Source of the DNA: Chara braunii | Taxonomy: Eukaryota; Streptophyta; Charophyceae; Charales; Characeae | Length of the DNA: 42,388 bases | Assembly (NCBI GenBank): GCA_003427395.1 | Contig: BFEA01000135.1 | Location: 1,242,450 to 1,284,837, forward strand | Direction of reading: 5' to 3' | Shown: one piece after another, positions 1 to 10,099 of the stretch | Layout of the letters: each line of letters begins with the position of its first letter | Position numbering within the stretch: the first letter of the stretch is position 1 | Made by a program: the position numbers and the translations under genes | Notes under the pieces: model-generated | Told to the model about the DNA's origin: nothing | Databases searched by the model: none | The model's input: the letters and a program-made list of their open reading frames with translations, nothing else

Positions 1-46
<46 letters not shown>
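1..46. repeat. Poly-C homopolymer at window edge
   Basis: The first 46 bases are all C. A pure C run of this length at a sequence start more likely reflects a contig end or low-complexity read-through than biology. I see no feature in it. Confidence 0.9.
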
Positions 47-50
<4 letters not shown>

Positions 51-104
51 GCTGCTGCGGCCTGCGCACGTGGCCATCTGTAGTGCCGCGTGACATCTTG
101 TTGT

Positions 105-292
105 AGAGCTGAAGACCCTTGCAGTACAGACCAATCTGGGTGGCTGATCAAGATCTCAGCACACCCAACTGCTAATGATGATACTGACCATTATTTCTTT
201 GCATTGCTGCGCCAACAGTTTGCCAGCTGTGAAGACCCCCTTGGCTAGGGGGCTGCGCGTCAGGCAACCAGGGTGGCTGATCAAGATCTCAG
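105..292 (+). repeat. Diverged direct repeat pair
   Basis: Two related segments sit about 120-135 bp apart. Each begins with a GAAGACCC-type stretch (111 and 231) and ends with the identical GGTGGCTGATCAAGATCTCA (starting near 139 and 271). Spacing inside the two copies differs. They look like a partial local duplication, or the edge of a longer repeat cut off by the window start. No coding potential is evident. Confidence 0.55.
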
Positions 293-1560
293 TCAACCCT
301 TGATTACTCCAACATCATTTTTGTTGCAGCGACATCAGGCCAACAACACCTTGAAGGCCAAGATCATGTGGATCTTGGTAGTGGTCTGCTCTTGGCCTCC
401 CAAGAGCTTGGTATTACCATCCTACCCACTAACCTACTCTCCCCCAACCCCTTTTGTCCTCCCCCCAATCATCTAATCATCCTTTCTAACCCTACCACTA
501 CTCCCCCCTCCCTCTTCACTCATCTTCTACAACCTTTTTTTCTCTCCTCTCCTCCCCACTCACAATCTTCTACTAATCTCATCTACTCCTCTCGCCCTTT
601 CCCTATCCTTCTCTCCCATTCTACCACCCTCCTCTCCTTCTTTCCCTCTAACTACAACCCCATCATCTCCCCCACCTCCCACTTCACTCTTTTCTCTTTC
701 TCACATATTCCTCTCTTCTTTCTTCACTTTTTCATCCCCTTCCCCCCCAACTTCGAATTTTTTTTGTTTTTCTTCTTTCTGTCTTTCTTTTGATTCAAAT
801 TTCCTCTTTCTTCAAAAATTTGAATTCTCTTCTTCTCTCTACTTCTTTTCTTATTTTCTGATTCATTTTCTTTTTGTTTAACTGAAAATTCGTTTTTTTT
901 TTTTTTTTTTTTTTTTGCATCATCTCCAGATCTGGTAAGACTTAGTTACTTCGGCTCTCGACGCACATTTTGACCTTGTGGGGCTAACAAAGTGCTGTCG
1001 AAATTTTCTCTTTTCTCCCCACTCTCCACATTTTACTTAGTCATATCCTTGCCGGCACACTTCGACCCCATGGGGGTAACGAAATGCTGTCGAAATTTTT
1101 GAAAAATTCAACACTTGGACTCTCTTCACTCTCATTCTCCTCATTTATTTATTTATTTACTTATTATTTCATTATTTATTTTTTGAAATTTATAATTTGC
1201 GGCATTTTGAACCTTTGTGTGCTTATCTTGGTCTCTCCTTCCTCTTGGCACATTCTTGACCCCATGGGGGGTAAGAAAATGTTGCCAAAAATTTCAAACA
1301 AATAAATATTTTTTTCTCTCGTCACATTTTGTTTATTTATTCCCTTAATTTTATTATTATTTTTTTTTTATTATTTTTTTGTCAAATTTTTATAATTTAT
1401 TTATTTTTCTTTCCCCCTCCCCTCCACGGTTGATATTTTCTTTAGGGTTTTCCTAACCCCCTACTTCCCGATCACCCCTTCTCCCTACTTCCCCTTCCCA
1501 TTCGGGCACCCTGGACTCAAACCACCCTTCCCGCTTTGACGGCGCCCGCGCTCGACTCAC
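293..1560. other. Noncoding pyrimidine/AT-rich stretch upstream of chromovirus
   Basis: C+T dominate from about 420 to 900, ending in a T run (about 893-916). AT-rich sequence with ATTT and TTTA runs follows to about 1400. Frames that stay open here do so only through low complexity (Ser/Pro/Phe/Leu runs). It may be the leader or 5-prime LTR region of the element that follows, but no matching LTR copy or primer binding site was found. Confidence 0.5.
950..1293 (+). repeat. Three dispersed copies of a ~50-bp unit
   Basis: Copies lie near 950-1010, 1050-1100 and 1243-1293. The shared core reads roughly GACCCCATGGGGGTAACG, then AAATGCTGTCGAAATTT, with substitutions and small indels. The CCCATGGGG centre is palindromic. 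Irregular spacing (about 100 and 190 bp) indicates an old tandem array interrupted by AT-rich sequence. Confidence 0.6.
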
Positions 1561-1658
1561 TCACGCCGCCCGTCGCTTTCTACCGCTGACCCCCCCCCTA
1601 CGCCCTCCGCTCACACGGACCTCCTCCGACCCCCTCCAGTCCGGCCCATCACCTCCCC

Positions 1659-3699
1659 ATGGCTGACGACGTACCACAAGTCGTCGACGCAGCGAAGACC
1701 TCGCTCGGCACCGGGCTCCAAACCCGTGTCGGCGGACCAGGGCCATCAATCCCATGGGGATCTGCGCACCCTCCTTACCTCCCTCACCTCCCTCCTCACC
1801 TCCCTCCTCGCCTCCCTCCTCACACCCATCCAGGCGCAACTTGCGACCCTCGCGCCGTTACAGGCGGAGGTGGCGACCCTTGCCCTTGGCATGCGGCAAC
1901 TCCAGGACGCTGCCTGTCCTTCCTCTCCTAACTCTCTCTTTCCCTGACTCCCAATCTGGGTCTCTAGTCCTCCAAAGTGGTGGCCGCGATGGAGCTTCCT
2001 CCTCTGCTGCCCCCGACCCGGCCATCCTGGTGACCGTCCACACCTCTAGTGCGACGGCCGCACGGGCCAGGCCTTTCCTCACTCTACGAGCGCACCCGCC
2101 CGAATTCCGGTCACTACGGCTACGGAACCATAACTCACTGCCGTGGTCTCAGCTTTACCGGGTGCCCTGCTTCTCCCTCCCCTTCGCACAACTGCAACGC
2201 CACCTGACTCTCCCCTTTATGGGATGCCCTGCGCCGCTCGTACGTCTACTTCCACCTCCTCCTACTACGCCTCGCTCGATCTATGTCCGCCGTCTTGAGA
2301 CCGAGCTTGCCCAGATCCGGGACGACCTTGCCCTCTTATGCCTTCAACCACCCCTACCATCACAGGTGGCCGCGCCTTCGGGCGCACCCCATTCTTCCTC
2401 TACTCTTCCATCCATGCAGGCTCGCTTCCCCCGCCCTGCAACCCCTTCACCCCATCCTACCCCCTTCCTACTCCCTCGGTTGCTGTGACCTCTTCTACCG
2501 CAGCTCCCTCGTAGCCTGTCGATGTTGTCCCTGCCGCTCCACCATGCGGCCTGAGCATACAGTCAGTTGCGCCCCCTTCTCCATAACCTGTGCCGACTTA
2601 CTCAACCGTAGCGCAAACCTCTGCTCCTCGATCTCCTCCCCGCCAAAACGGTGGCGCACCACTCGTCCGCTTGATGGGCATTGCCTTGTATGACGGTACA
2701 GGGATACACATGTCTCGGTGGCTGCAGTCTGCCACCCGCACGCTCAAACTTACGAACGTCCCTACCGACACACGGGTGACTCACCTCTCCACGCGCCTGC
2801 GTGGTAGTCCTTCCGACACCTGGGAGGATTTATACACTCACTCCCTTCATGAGGGTTAGACCCCGACCTTCATGGATTTTCAGGCGTTCTTCGAGGATCG
2901 CTTCGAAGCCCGACATGACGTGACTGACTCCTTCGAGCATATCGTCAGTACACGCTGGTCCGGCTCTGGTGGCGCTCCCGGCCTGGACCGCCACATCCAA
3001 GTCTTTCGGGACGCCCGCCTCATTTGCGATGTGGCGTTCCTCCCAGAGGCTGCCCTCATCGATCGTTTCTTGGCCAACCTTCCCCTTGAGTACCGCTCTA
3101 AGTTATGGCGGTATGACTTCACATCGGCCCCGCAGCACGAGGCCGCCAGGGCCCATCAGCGGATGCGGGTCCGTCTTCAACACACTTCCTCCTCCCAGCC
3201 TCAGCGTATTGGTTACGCTCCCTTCTCCTTTTACGACAGTTCCCAACGCCATTCCCCTTTCCAAGGTCGTCCCCGTCGTTCCTCGCAGCAGGGCCGCCAC
3301 TTCTCGCGCCGCTTCAGCTCGCTCGAGTATGGTGAGTAGGACGTTGTTGCCTTGTTGTCGCCTGAGGGTGACCATAACGACGACCTCGACCTCTGCGAGG
3401 CTGTGCACTACCACCTGGAGGACTCTACCCTCCCTATAGTCGAGCGCCTCCAGCTTGCCCTCTTCACCCTCTCTCGGACACGCAGTCGCTCTGCTCACGA
3501 TGGCACGTCGCCCCCCGAGGTCCCTCAACAGAACCTCCCTCAGGGCTTTGTCCCTCCTCGCTGTGTCCTTTCCGCCGATGAGCGCGCGGCCATTTTGGGC
3601 TGGCGTGGTTGTTTGCTCTGCCGCCAGGACAGTCATACCTCCTCGCGGTGCCCTTACACCACCGCCCTCGACCGCCATTACGCTGAGCTTTCCTGCTAG
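1659..3699 (+). pseudogene. gag: Retrotransposon gag polyprotein (broken)
   Basis: Gag packages retrotransposon RNA into cytoplasmic particles. The start at 1659 (MADDVPQ) follows CCTCCCC. The coding frame then moves to an overlapping frame with a Leu/Ser/Thr heptad-like stretch (about 1750-1900) that could form a coiled coil. A second coil-like patch (RLETELAQIRDDLALL, about 2293-2340) lies in another frame. The capsid-like region is 2590-3336, and the CCHC knuckle CLLCRQDSHTSSRC fits C-X2-C-X4-H-X4-C near 3616-3657. In-frame TAG codons at 2857, 3337 and 3697 interrupt the same frame. The middle is rich in Pro and Ser. Confidence 0.8.
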
Positions 3700-3902
3700 C
3701 GTCGTGCTAAGTCCCCCCTCGGCGTCTCCTAGCCACGGTACAATGTACACCTGCGCCTTCCTCAGTAGTCGGTCTCCCGACATCTCCGTCGTGGTTTGCC
3801 CCTCTCGCTACTGGAGTTAAGGTATCGGAGGACCCGACAGAGCGGACTCAGCCCTCTGTCGCAGTACCGTTTGCGCCTCCGCAGACCACCATCTCCCCCC
3901 CT

Positions 3903-4649
3903 ACCTCTTCGCGAGTACTGACGCGTCGAGCCATTCGTTCAGCCCGTTGCAGCGAGAAACTTGCGACTCGCGAGGACGTTGTCATAGTTGTGTCCTCCCT
4001 TCTGGACTTGAGCATGCTCCAGGCTCGTCAGGAGCGACTCACCCTCCATGTCGCTGCACTGCGTCGCCTTCTCGCCATCCTCTCTGACCCTGATCGCACC
4101 CTCCCAATTATTCCAGTACAACTCGGGACCTCCACGAGGGTGTACTTAGCGTTGTGGGATTCTGGTTCTCAGGGCGACTTCATTCACCCACGTGTGGTGA
4201 AGAAAACACGCTTACCCACGACAGGGTCTCTGACTCCCATTTCCGTCACCCTCGGAGATGACAAGACTCAACGCTTCTTCGATCAGACGGTCACCAACCT
4301 CCCTTTCTTCCTCACTCTGGAGCCGACTGATCGTCACTCGGCGTCTCATCGCCACTGCTCCTCTGCACATTTCGACGTGATGGATAGGGGGTATGACTTC
4401 ATTCTCGGTACTCCGTGGTCTCGTAGGTTTCCTAGCACCGAGGACGATTGGGCGACAAACACTCTTGTTCTCAGAACAAAGTGTGGACAGACGTATCGAG
4501 TACGTTTCATAGGTACCACTGCGACACCACACCCCGATCCTCCTCCCTCGGAGCCTTCCGTGCACACACCATCTCCTACTATCACCGTCACCTCGCCTCG
4601 GGAGTTCGCCCACTTCATCCGACAAAATGACGCACCTTCTTTACGGTGA
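3903..4649 (+). pseudogene. Retropepsin-like aspartic protease region
   Basis: This domain matures the polyprotein inside particles. The active-site loop reads LWDSGSQGDFI (about 4153-4185), with DSG standing for the D-T/S-G triad. A second conserved strand, YDFILGTPW, lies near 4393-4419 and corresponds to the ILG motif. The open frame ends with TGA at 4647. The next domain continues in a different frame that is already open at 4627, so a frameshift separates protease from RT. An upstream Arg/Leu-rich linker (from about 3903) connects to gag in another frame. The triad looks usable; the frames around it do not. Confidence 0.75.
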
Positions 4650-6360
4650 ACATGACGGATCTCTTGCATATGATCCATCCTGTCCAGACGCCGAACTCAT
4701 CTCTGTGGAGCCGGATCCTCCTCCTATCTCCATGGCTTCCATCTTTACTTCCCTTCCTCCACTATCCATTGAGTCCGCCTCGTCGTCGCGCGCCGACACC
4801 GATGCTGAGAAACTCCCACGCTATACGGATGACCTGGAGCCCGAAGTTCGTGACCTCATTCGAGAGTACCACGACGTTTTCATATGCCGACATCCCACCG
4901 ATGCGCGACCTCGAGCCTTCATCTAGCTTATGCCTGACTATCGTGTTCACCACCAGGCACCCTATAGACTCTCGATCCTCGAGGCCACTAAATTCAAGCG
5001 TCAGCTTGAGGAGCTCCTGAGACTGGGTTTCATTAAACCCAGCAACTCCCCATGGGATGCACCCGTCTTCTTTGCTCGCAAAGCGCATGGAACTCTCCGT
5101 CTCCGCATCGATTATCACGGTTTTAACCGGTACACGGTTAAAAACAGCTACCCCATGTCTCGTGACGACGAGCTGTTCGACCGCCTACCAGGCAACCGTT
5201 TCTTTACGAAAATTAATCTTCATAGCGGTTACAATTAGATCCGTATCACTGCAGAGGACCAGCCAAAGACTGTCTTTCGGTCGCGCTTCGGCCACTACGA
5301 GTTTACAGTGATTCCATTCGGCCTCACCAATGCACCCGCTACCTTCCAGAGGGCGATGAACGATATCTTCCAGGACATCCTTGAAGAATACGTTCTCGTA
5401 CACCTGGACGACATTCTGGTCTACAATCGTACCTTAGAAGACCATCTCAGACACCTCTGCGATGTCCTACAACGCTTACGCAAGCATGGCTTCTACGCCA
5501 AGCTCAGTATGTGCCGCTTTGCCCAACGCAAAGTGAACTTCCTAGGACACTACGTGTCTGATCCGGGTCTCCACATGGACGATGCGAAGATCACTGCTAT
5601 TGCAGAGTGACTTGTCCCCACATCTGCCAAGCAGCTTCGCAACTTACTAGGCCTCACTAGCTACTATAGTAATTTCATTCAGGGATACGCTAGGTTTTAC
5701 TACGTCCTTACCTCCACCCTCCTCTGAAAGAACCTGCCATGGGCTTGGACACCCCTCCACGAGGACGCGTTCCTCGCCCTCAAGAAGGTGGTGATATATG
5801 TACCGGTTCTTCACCTGCCCGATTTTGATCATCCTTTTATCCTTACCACCGATGCGTCATACTTTGTTGTAGGAGCAATGCTTTCCTATATTCCCCCCCC
5901 CTCTCCTGATTCCTCTCATCCTTGCATCCCTCACTTCCCACCCCCTACCCCTACCACTGCTTCCCGCCTGATGCCTACTTGTCCAGCTACTGATGAGCCT
6001 TCTCTTGACTATTCTCCTACCATTGTCGAGGACAACACTGCCGAGTCTCGCTTAGGTGATTGTCCAATAGCCTTCTACTCCCGTCAGCTCCTGCCCGCCA
6101 AGATAAACTTCACTGCTGATAAACGTGAGGTTCTTGCAGTAGCTTATGACACTCGACACTGACGTCATTACCTGCACAAGGCACCATTCACGGTGCGCAC
6201 GGACAACTCTGTTGTCCAGGCTTTTCTGACAAAGTCGAAGCTCACTCCTCGACAAGCTCGCTGGTGGCGCGACCTATCCGAGTTTAGTTTCACCACTGAG
6301 CATATAAAGGGTGAGACGAATCGGGTCGCAGATGCCTTATCCCAACGCTCTGGAGCAGAT
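4627..6360 (+). pseudogene. pol: Reverse transcriptase and RNase H (broken)
   Basis: RT converts element RNA to cDNA and RNase H removes the RNA strand. Visible RT blocks are GFIKPSNSPWDAPVFF (about 5026), LRLRIDYHGFNRYTVKN, FTKINLHSGYN (about 5203), FGLTNAPATFQRAMN and the polymerase box VHLDDILVYN (about 5398). The motif A aspartate is Asn (AAT at 5215), and the usual Tyr before LDD is His (CAC at 5401). RNase H shows TTDAS (about 5845), the Glu of KREVLAVAY and RTDN. In-frame stops are TAG at 4924 and 5236, and TGA at 5608, 5725 and 6160. A Pro/Ser-rich insert interrupts RNase H at about 5893-6060. Confidence 0.9.
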
Positions 6361-8074
6361 CCAACTCGCTGCCATCTCGGTCACCACCGTCCACCACTCG
6401 GTGACCGACGGGTTTTGCACTCAGTACCGCCAGTGCCCCGACTATCACGACATCCATGCGACCCTTTGGAGTGGCAAAACCATCCCGAACTACTCTCTCG
6501 GGGACAATGGTCTTGTGTACTGACACAGTTTACAGGGCACCAGAAAGCCCCGTATTTGCATTCTCTCCACTGGACAACTACGTGTCCGGGCAGTAGCAGA
6601 GTTCTATGACCAGACAGCCGACAGTCATATGGGCTTCCACAAGACGTTGGCTCGTGTGAGCCGCCTGTACGTCTGTCCGAAATGCAAGGACTTTGTGAAG
6701 GACTACGTCGCAAAGTGTCCCACCTGTTAGGAGGTGAACAATGCAAACCACCTGCCTTATGGTTTGCTGCAACGCCCTCCTATCTCTGAGGGTCGTTGGC
6801 AGTCCATCTTGATGAACTTTATCGGTCCTCTTCGTCCTCCAACCCCCTGCGGTCATGATGCTATCCTGGTCGTCGTCGATCGCTTCACGAAGCGCGCACG
6901 CTTTGTTCCGTGCCGCTATGCCATTAGTGCACGTGAGGTCGCCGACATCGTGTTTGACCAAGTCATGCGTGACCATGACTTACCTCTGAGCATCATATAT
7001 GACCGTGACCCACGCTTTACCAACCGATTCTGGCGACGGATCTACGAGGTGTACAACACCGAGCTCCGCTTCTTCTCATTTTGCCATCCCCAGACTGATG
7101 GTCAGACCGAGGTCACGAACAGTACTCTCGGAGATATTCTCCAAAAGATTGTTCGTAATGATCAGCAGTGGGATCTCCATCTTGCCCACGCGGAGATAAC
7201 CTACAACCACTCCGTCTCGCCAGCCACGGGGATGTCGCCTTACTATTGTGACCTCGGCTATCACCCTTGTGTTCCCGAGGACTTCCTTCGACCGTCATAG
7301 ATGCACCCCAACACGAGTTGTCCCGCACTGAATGATTGGGTTACACACATAACGTCGATCATGAAGACCGCACATGAGCATATAGCCGCTTCTCAGACTC
7401 GCATAGCCGCACGTGCGAACTTATCAAGGATGGATCATCCATTCAAAGTCAGTGATGATGTGCTTGTCGACGCCCACTACTTACAACCCGAAGCGGACAC
7501 TCTTCGCAAGTTTCGGCTTCACTTCTTTGGCTCATGCCACATTCTCTAGATCGTCGGTTCTAATACGGCGTCTAGCCTGGTCAGCTTCTGTGTGAAGCCG
7601 CTCGACTACCTACGCTAGGCTCGTGCACACGATGTCTACCACGTCTCATTACTGCGTCCCTACCGCAGACCGTCTGAGCATTTTGTTGGACGACCATACG
7701 TGCACCTTCCACCCATCATGATGGACAGCCACGAGGAATTCCTCGTTTCAGACATCATTGGTCGTCGAGTCACCGACGACAACCCTTCTCACGTCGAGTA
7801 TCTCGTGCGTTGGAAGGGTTACCTTGGTGAGGAGGCTACTTGGGAGCCCCTCGAGCACTTGCAACACACTCTCATGTTGATGCGTGCCTATGACTATGCT
7901 CGTCGTGGTGGGTTGACCACTCCTCCTCAGCCCACTGAACCTCTTCCTTCTCTCTCGGCTGAGGAGACCGCTGAAGTCGAGCCTGCTCCATCCGAGGCAG
8001 ACCTTCAGCAACAAGCAGATGCTTCTGAGCGTCCACAGTGCACTCGTCGTCGTCATGCTCGATACGACGATTGA
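6344..8074 (+). pseudogene. Integrase with C-terminal chromodomain (broken)
   Basis: Integrase inserts the cDNA, and the chromodomain steers it to marked chromatin. The HHCC finger is seen as DSHMGFH, then CPTC before a TAG at 6728. In the DDE core the first Asp is Asn (LMNFIGPL, AAC at 6815-6817). The second Asp (YDRDPRF) and the Glu (DGQTEVTN) remain. In-frame stops are TGA at 6521 and TAG at 6728, 7298, 7547 and 7616. The chromodomain at about 7745-7870 has SDIIGRRV, EYLVRWKGYLGEEATWEP and an acidic tail ending in TGA at 8072. The frame differs from RT by a shift near 6340. Confidence 0.9.
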
Positions 8075-9110
8075 CTCTGACTTATCTTCCCATATCTTTG
8101 ACTTCTCAGTACTCCATCCACTCCAGTTTTGCCATTTCAGCTCGTCGACGTTGAGGCTTTTCCTCGACGACATTCCAAACTTCTCATCATGGACATTATT
8201 GGCAGCTTCATGGACTTCATCACGATCAGTTCTCCCTACCTCAGATGTCGTCACTCTCTTACCACTCTACCCTGTACAGTACCCTGGTTGTGCCACCGGA
8301 TGGTCTCCCCTAACCGGGTTCCTTTGAGTTGGGCTCTCCCTTGCTATCCGCATAGGCACCGAGACCGTAGTGTTGCCCTGGCTTCCCAACTTACGGATCC
8401 AGCTCCAACTTCCCCCACCTTAGCAGTCATTTGCATGATTCCCTTACACATCACTTTTTCTACCTTCTGCCGACGCTCACACCCTAGTTAGGCATCCTTC
8501 CATGCTTCATCTAGGTGCGCCAATATACCAAACTCCCTTATTCCCTTGCATAGTCGACCCTCCATAGCGGTCACCCCTTTCGTCGAGCATTACCCACCCT
8601 GATGGTCTATCTGTTAGGGTCATTGGTTCTGTTCGCTCCCAGTTCCCAACCCTCATTGAGCCTGATGACATGTGTCTCCCTGTCATTATGTGTGGATGCC
8701 CTTAGGAGTTTATCGACCCCTAGGTTGCATTCGCCACCCTCAGAGACCATCCCACCCTGTGGTTTGTGACACACTCCTCCTGTGACATATGGTTGTCTTG
8801 TTGTTGTTTTGTTGCTCTCAGACTGAGACTACTGCCTCTAATATTTCTAGGATTTAGTTGTTTCTGCTTTTGCTGTTCTTAGGACTTATACACTAGTCAG
8901 TTGTTTCCAGACTGAGGCTACCGCCTCCAACATTCTAGGATTTAGTTGTCATTACTTTCTGTTTTCCTAGGACATGTATACTAGTTAGTTGCTTCTGGTT
9001 TCACTTAGGCTGTTAGTTGTGACATTGTTGTTTTTGGTGACATTTTTTATCCTAGGTTGCATCGCATGGACTCAGCATGGTCCTGCATGGAGCTTGCTCC
9101 TCATCCTTTT
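8075..9110. other. 3-prime noncoding region of the plus-strand element
   Basis: Coding potential stops at 8074. The stretch is moderately pyrimidine-rich and contains a tandem duplication at 8819-8996. It probably belongs to the 3-prime UTR or LTR of the chromovirus, but I could not match it to sequence left of the element, so the LTR boundary stays undefined. Confidence 0.45.
8819..8996 (+). repeat. Two-copy tandem repeat, period ~89 bp
   Basis: Copy one starts at 8819 and copy two at 8908. Both begin CAGACTGAG, share CTAGGATTTAGTTGT and end around ACTAGT(C/T)AGTTG. Differences are mostly C/T and G/A changes. It lies in the untranslated tail of the chromovirus. Confidence 0.7.
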
Positions 9111-9138
9111 CTTTTTTTTTGGGGGGGGGAGGGAACAA

Positions 9139-9193
9139 GGCTCCAATCTATTCGTGGGGAGTAACACGTGCTGGGAACAAGGTCCAGCGTCCC
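9139..9193 (-). mobile_element. Double-hairpin retroposon motif, copy 1
   Basis: Read on the minus strand, this matches the recurring motif: GGGACGCTGGACC, a loop, CCCAGC, then ACTCCCC with matching GGAG. An A-rich tail on the minus strand (T/C tract of the plus strand at about 9110-9128) follows. The G run at 9119 belongs to this tail and is not a polypurine tract. See the finding on this family. Confidence 0.6.
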
Positions 9194-9351
9194 ATGTGAT
9201 TTTTTTTTTTTTATACAGAAAACTTTAAGGAATTTTTAAGAACCTGCGTATACTACAGACCTTTGACCAACTGTTCATTGAAGTGCTCATTGAACCTCCT
9301 CAAAAGCCTCTTTACCCCATTCCGACAAGACTTAGCTATGCCATATTCCTA

Positions 9352-9381
9352 TCCTACTAGCTAGCCCCCTCACTAGTAGGA
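9352..9381. repeat. 9-bp perfect inverted repeat
   Basis: TCCTACTAG at 9352-9360 pairs perfectly with CTAGTAGGA at 9373-9381 across a 12-base loop. It is the first of a dense series of potential hairpins extending to about 10733. Confidence 0.6.
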
Positions 9382-9441
9382 CACGTAATACCCACCCATC
9401 TACTAGACCATCGTATATCCTTGCAAACTCTCTCCACTGCC

Positions 9442-9829
9442 TTCTTCTTACAACGACGAGCCGACCTCCTCCACCACATAGTTCGTCAGATGAAGAACAA
9501 CAGCGAGAGATGAGTTCACAGGGTCTCCCAACGAGAAGCAGCATACAACAGTCTTCTTAATCTCGCGACGAACCGACCTCCTCCACCGCATAGTTTGCGA
9601 GATGAAGCAAAAACAGCCTACACAGAAATCATTTGAAATCCCTCCGACTTTTCCACAACCCCCTACTCTTCATCATCTTCCAACGAGCCGACCTCCTCCA
9701 CCACATACTTCGGAAGATATGAACAGTAGACAATCAACCTAGCCCAGTCTCATACTGGTTGAGAGTAGACTTCTACTAGTCGTCTTCCTTCGACGAGCCG
9801 ACCTCCTCCACCACATAGTTCAAAGAAGA
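9442..9829 (+). repeat. Four ~110-bp repeats with common loop and variable stems
   Basis: Each unit carries the conserved segment CCGACCTCCTCCACC, then a CATA(G/C)TT end, at roughly 9461, 9573, 9689 and 9799. The flanks pair with each other but differ between units. Unit 2 has ATCTCGC (9560-9566) with GCGAGAT (9597-9603). Unit 3 has ATCTTCC (9675-9681) with GGAAGAT (9712-9718). Unit 4 has TCTTCCTT (9783-9790) with AAAGAAGA (9822-9829), one mismatch. Unit 1 pairs TTCTTC (9442-9447) with GAAGAA (9492-9497), plus ACGA with TCGT inside. A kept loop with changing, mostly paired stems suggests structure in RNA or single-stranded DNA. Function is unknown. Confidence 0.6.
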
Positions 9830-10011
9830 GGAATAAAAGTAGTCCACTCACAAAAGGTAGTAATGGGTAGTAGTAAAAAACTGAACACTATAAAGGCATC
9901 TTTCTGAGAGAAAGCAACAAAACCAAAACCAAGGTGGATTGACACTCAACTATCCTAACCTCAAACCAACATCGACCTCCCTCCTCAATATCAAGACTCT
10001 TCAAGGCCTCC

Positions 10012-10097
10012 CACCCCCATCTGCTAGGTGACGAGGTAGCGCGACCTACCTAAAAAAAACTCCCATCTGTTAGGTTACAGGGTGGAACGACCCACCT
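10012..10097 (+). repeat. Two-copy repeat, each with a hairpin
   Basis: Copies start near 10015 and 10061, both with CCCATCTG(C/T)TAGGT. The first contains AGGTAG (10034-10039) pairing with CTACCT (10046-10051). The second has GGTGG (10081-10085) pairing with CCACC (10092-10096). The A-T pair of the first stem is a G-C pair in the second, and the loops are CGCGAC and AACGA(C). Confidence 0.55.
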
Positions 10098-10099
10098 CG

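Larger units (their letters stand above)
1659..8074 (+). mobile_element. Ty3/gypsy chromovirus, decayed, plus strand
   Basis: Domain order on the plus strand is gag with CCHC zinc knuckle, aspartic protease, reverse transcriptase, RNase H, zinc-finger integrase and a C-terminal chromodomain. This is the arrangement of Ty3/gypsy chromoviruses. The reading frame changes between domains (gag mostly frame 1, protease frame 3, RT/RNase H frame 1, integrase frame 2). At least 13 in-frame stops interrupt it, nine TAG and four TGA. No LTR pair, primer binding site or convincing polypurine tract was seen. The 5-prime LTR may lie left of the window, so the listed limits cover only the coding body. The element cannot be autonomous. 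Confidence 0.93.

Noticed and set aside
368-793. 141-codon plus-strand frame.
   Set aside because: It arises from a C/T-rich tract and yields Ser/Pro/Phe/Leu runs with no domain.
3103-3783. 226-codon minus-strand frame.
   Set aside because: It is antisense to the gag frame, which has a zinc knuckle and family-like sequence; the minus frame is an Arg/Gly-rich shadow.
2857-7618. Nuclear genetic code with TAG (and TGA) reassigned to Gln and Trp, as TAG/TAA reassignment occurs in some ulvophyte algae.
   Set aside because: Both elements also carry frameshifts, catalytic Asp-to-Asn changes and a Cys-to-Tyr change, and TAA is absent at internal sites of the plus-strand element. TGA falls at Trp and probably Arg positions. 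Transition decay explains all of these at once.
9119-9134. G-rich run as polypurine tract of the plus-strand chromovirus.
   Set aside because: It belongs to the T/A-tail side of a minus-strand retroposon copy, and no LTR start with TG and a matching partner follows.
9442-9829. CRISPR-like array (repeat with variable neighbours).
   Set aside because: Only four units with ~110-bp spacing in clearly eukaryotic, transposon-rich DNA. Variable parts are self-complementary flanks and not uniform spacers, and no cas genes are present.
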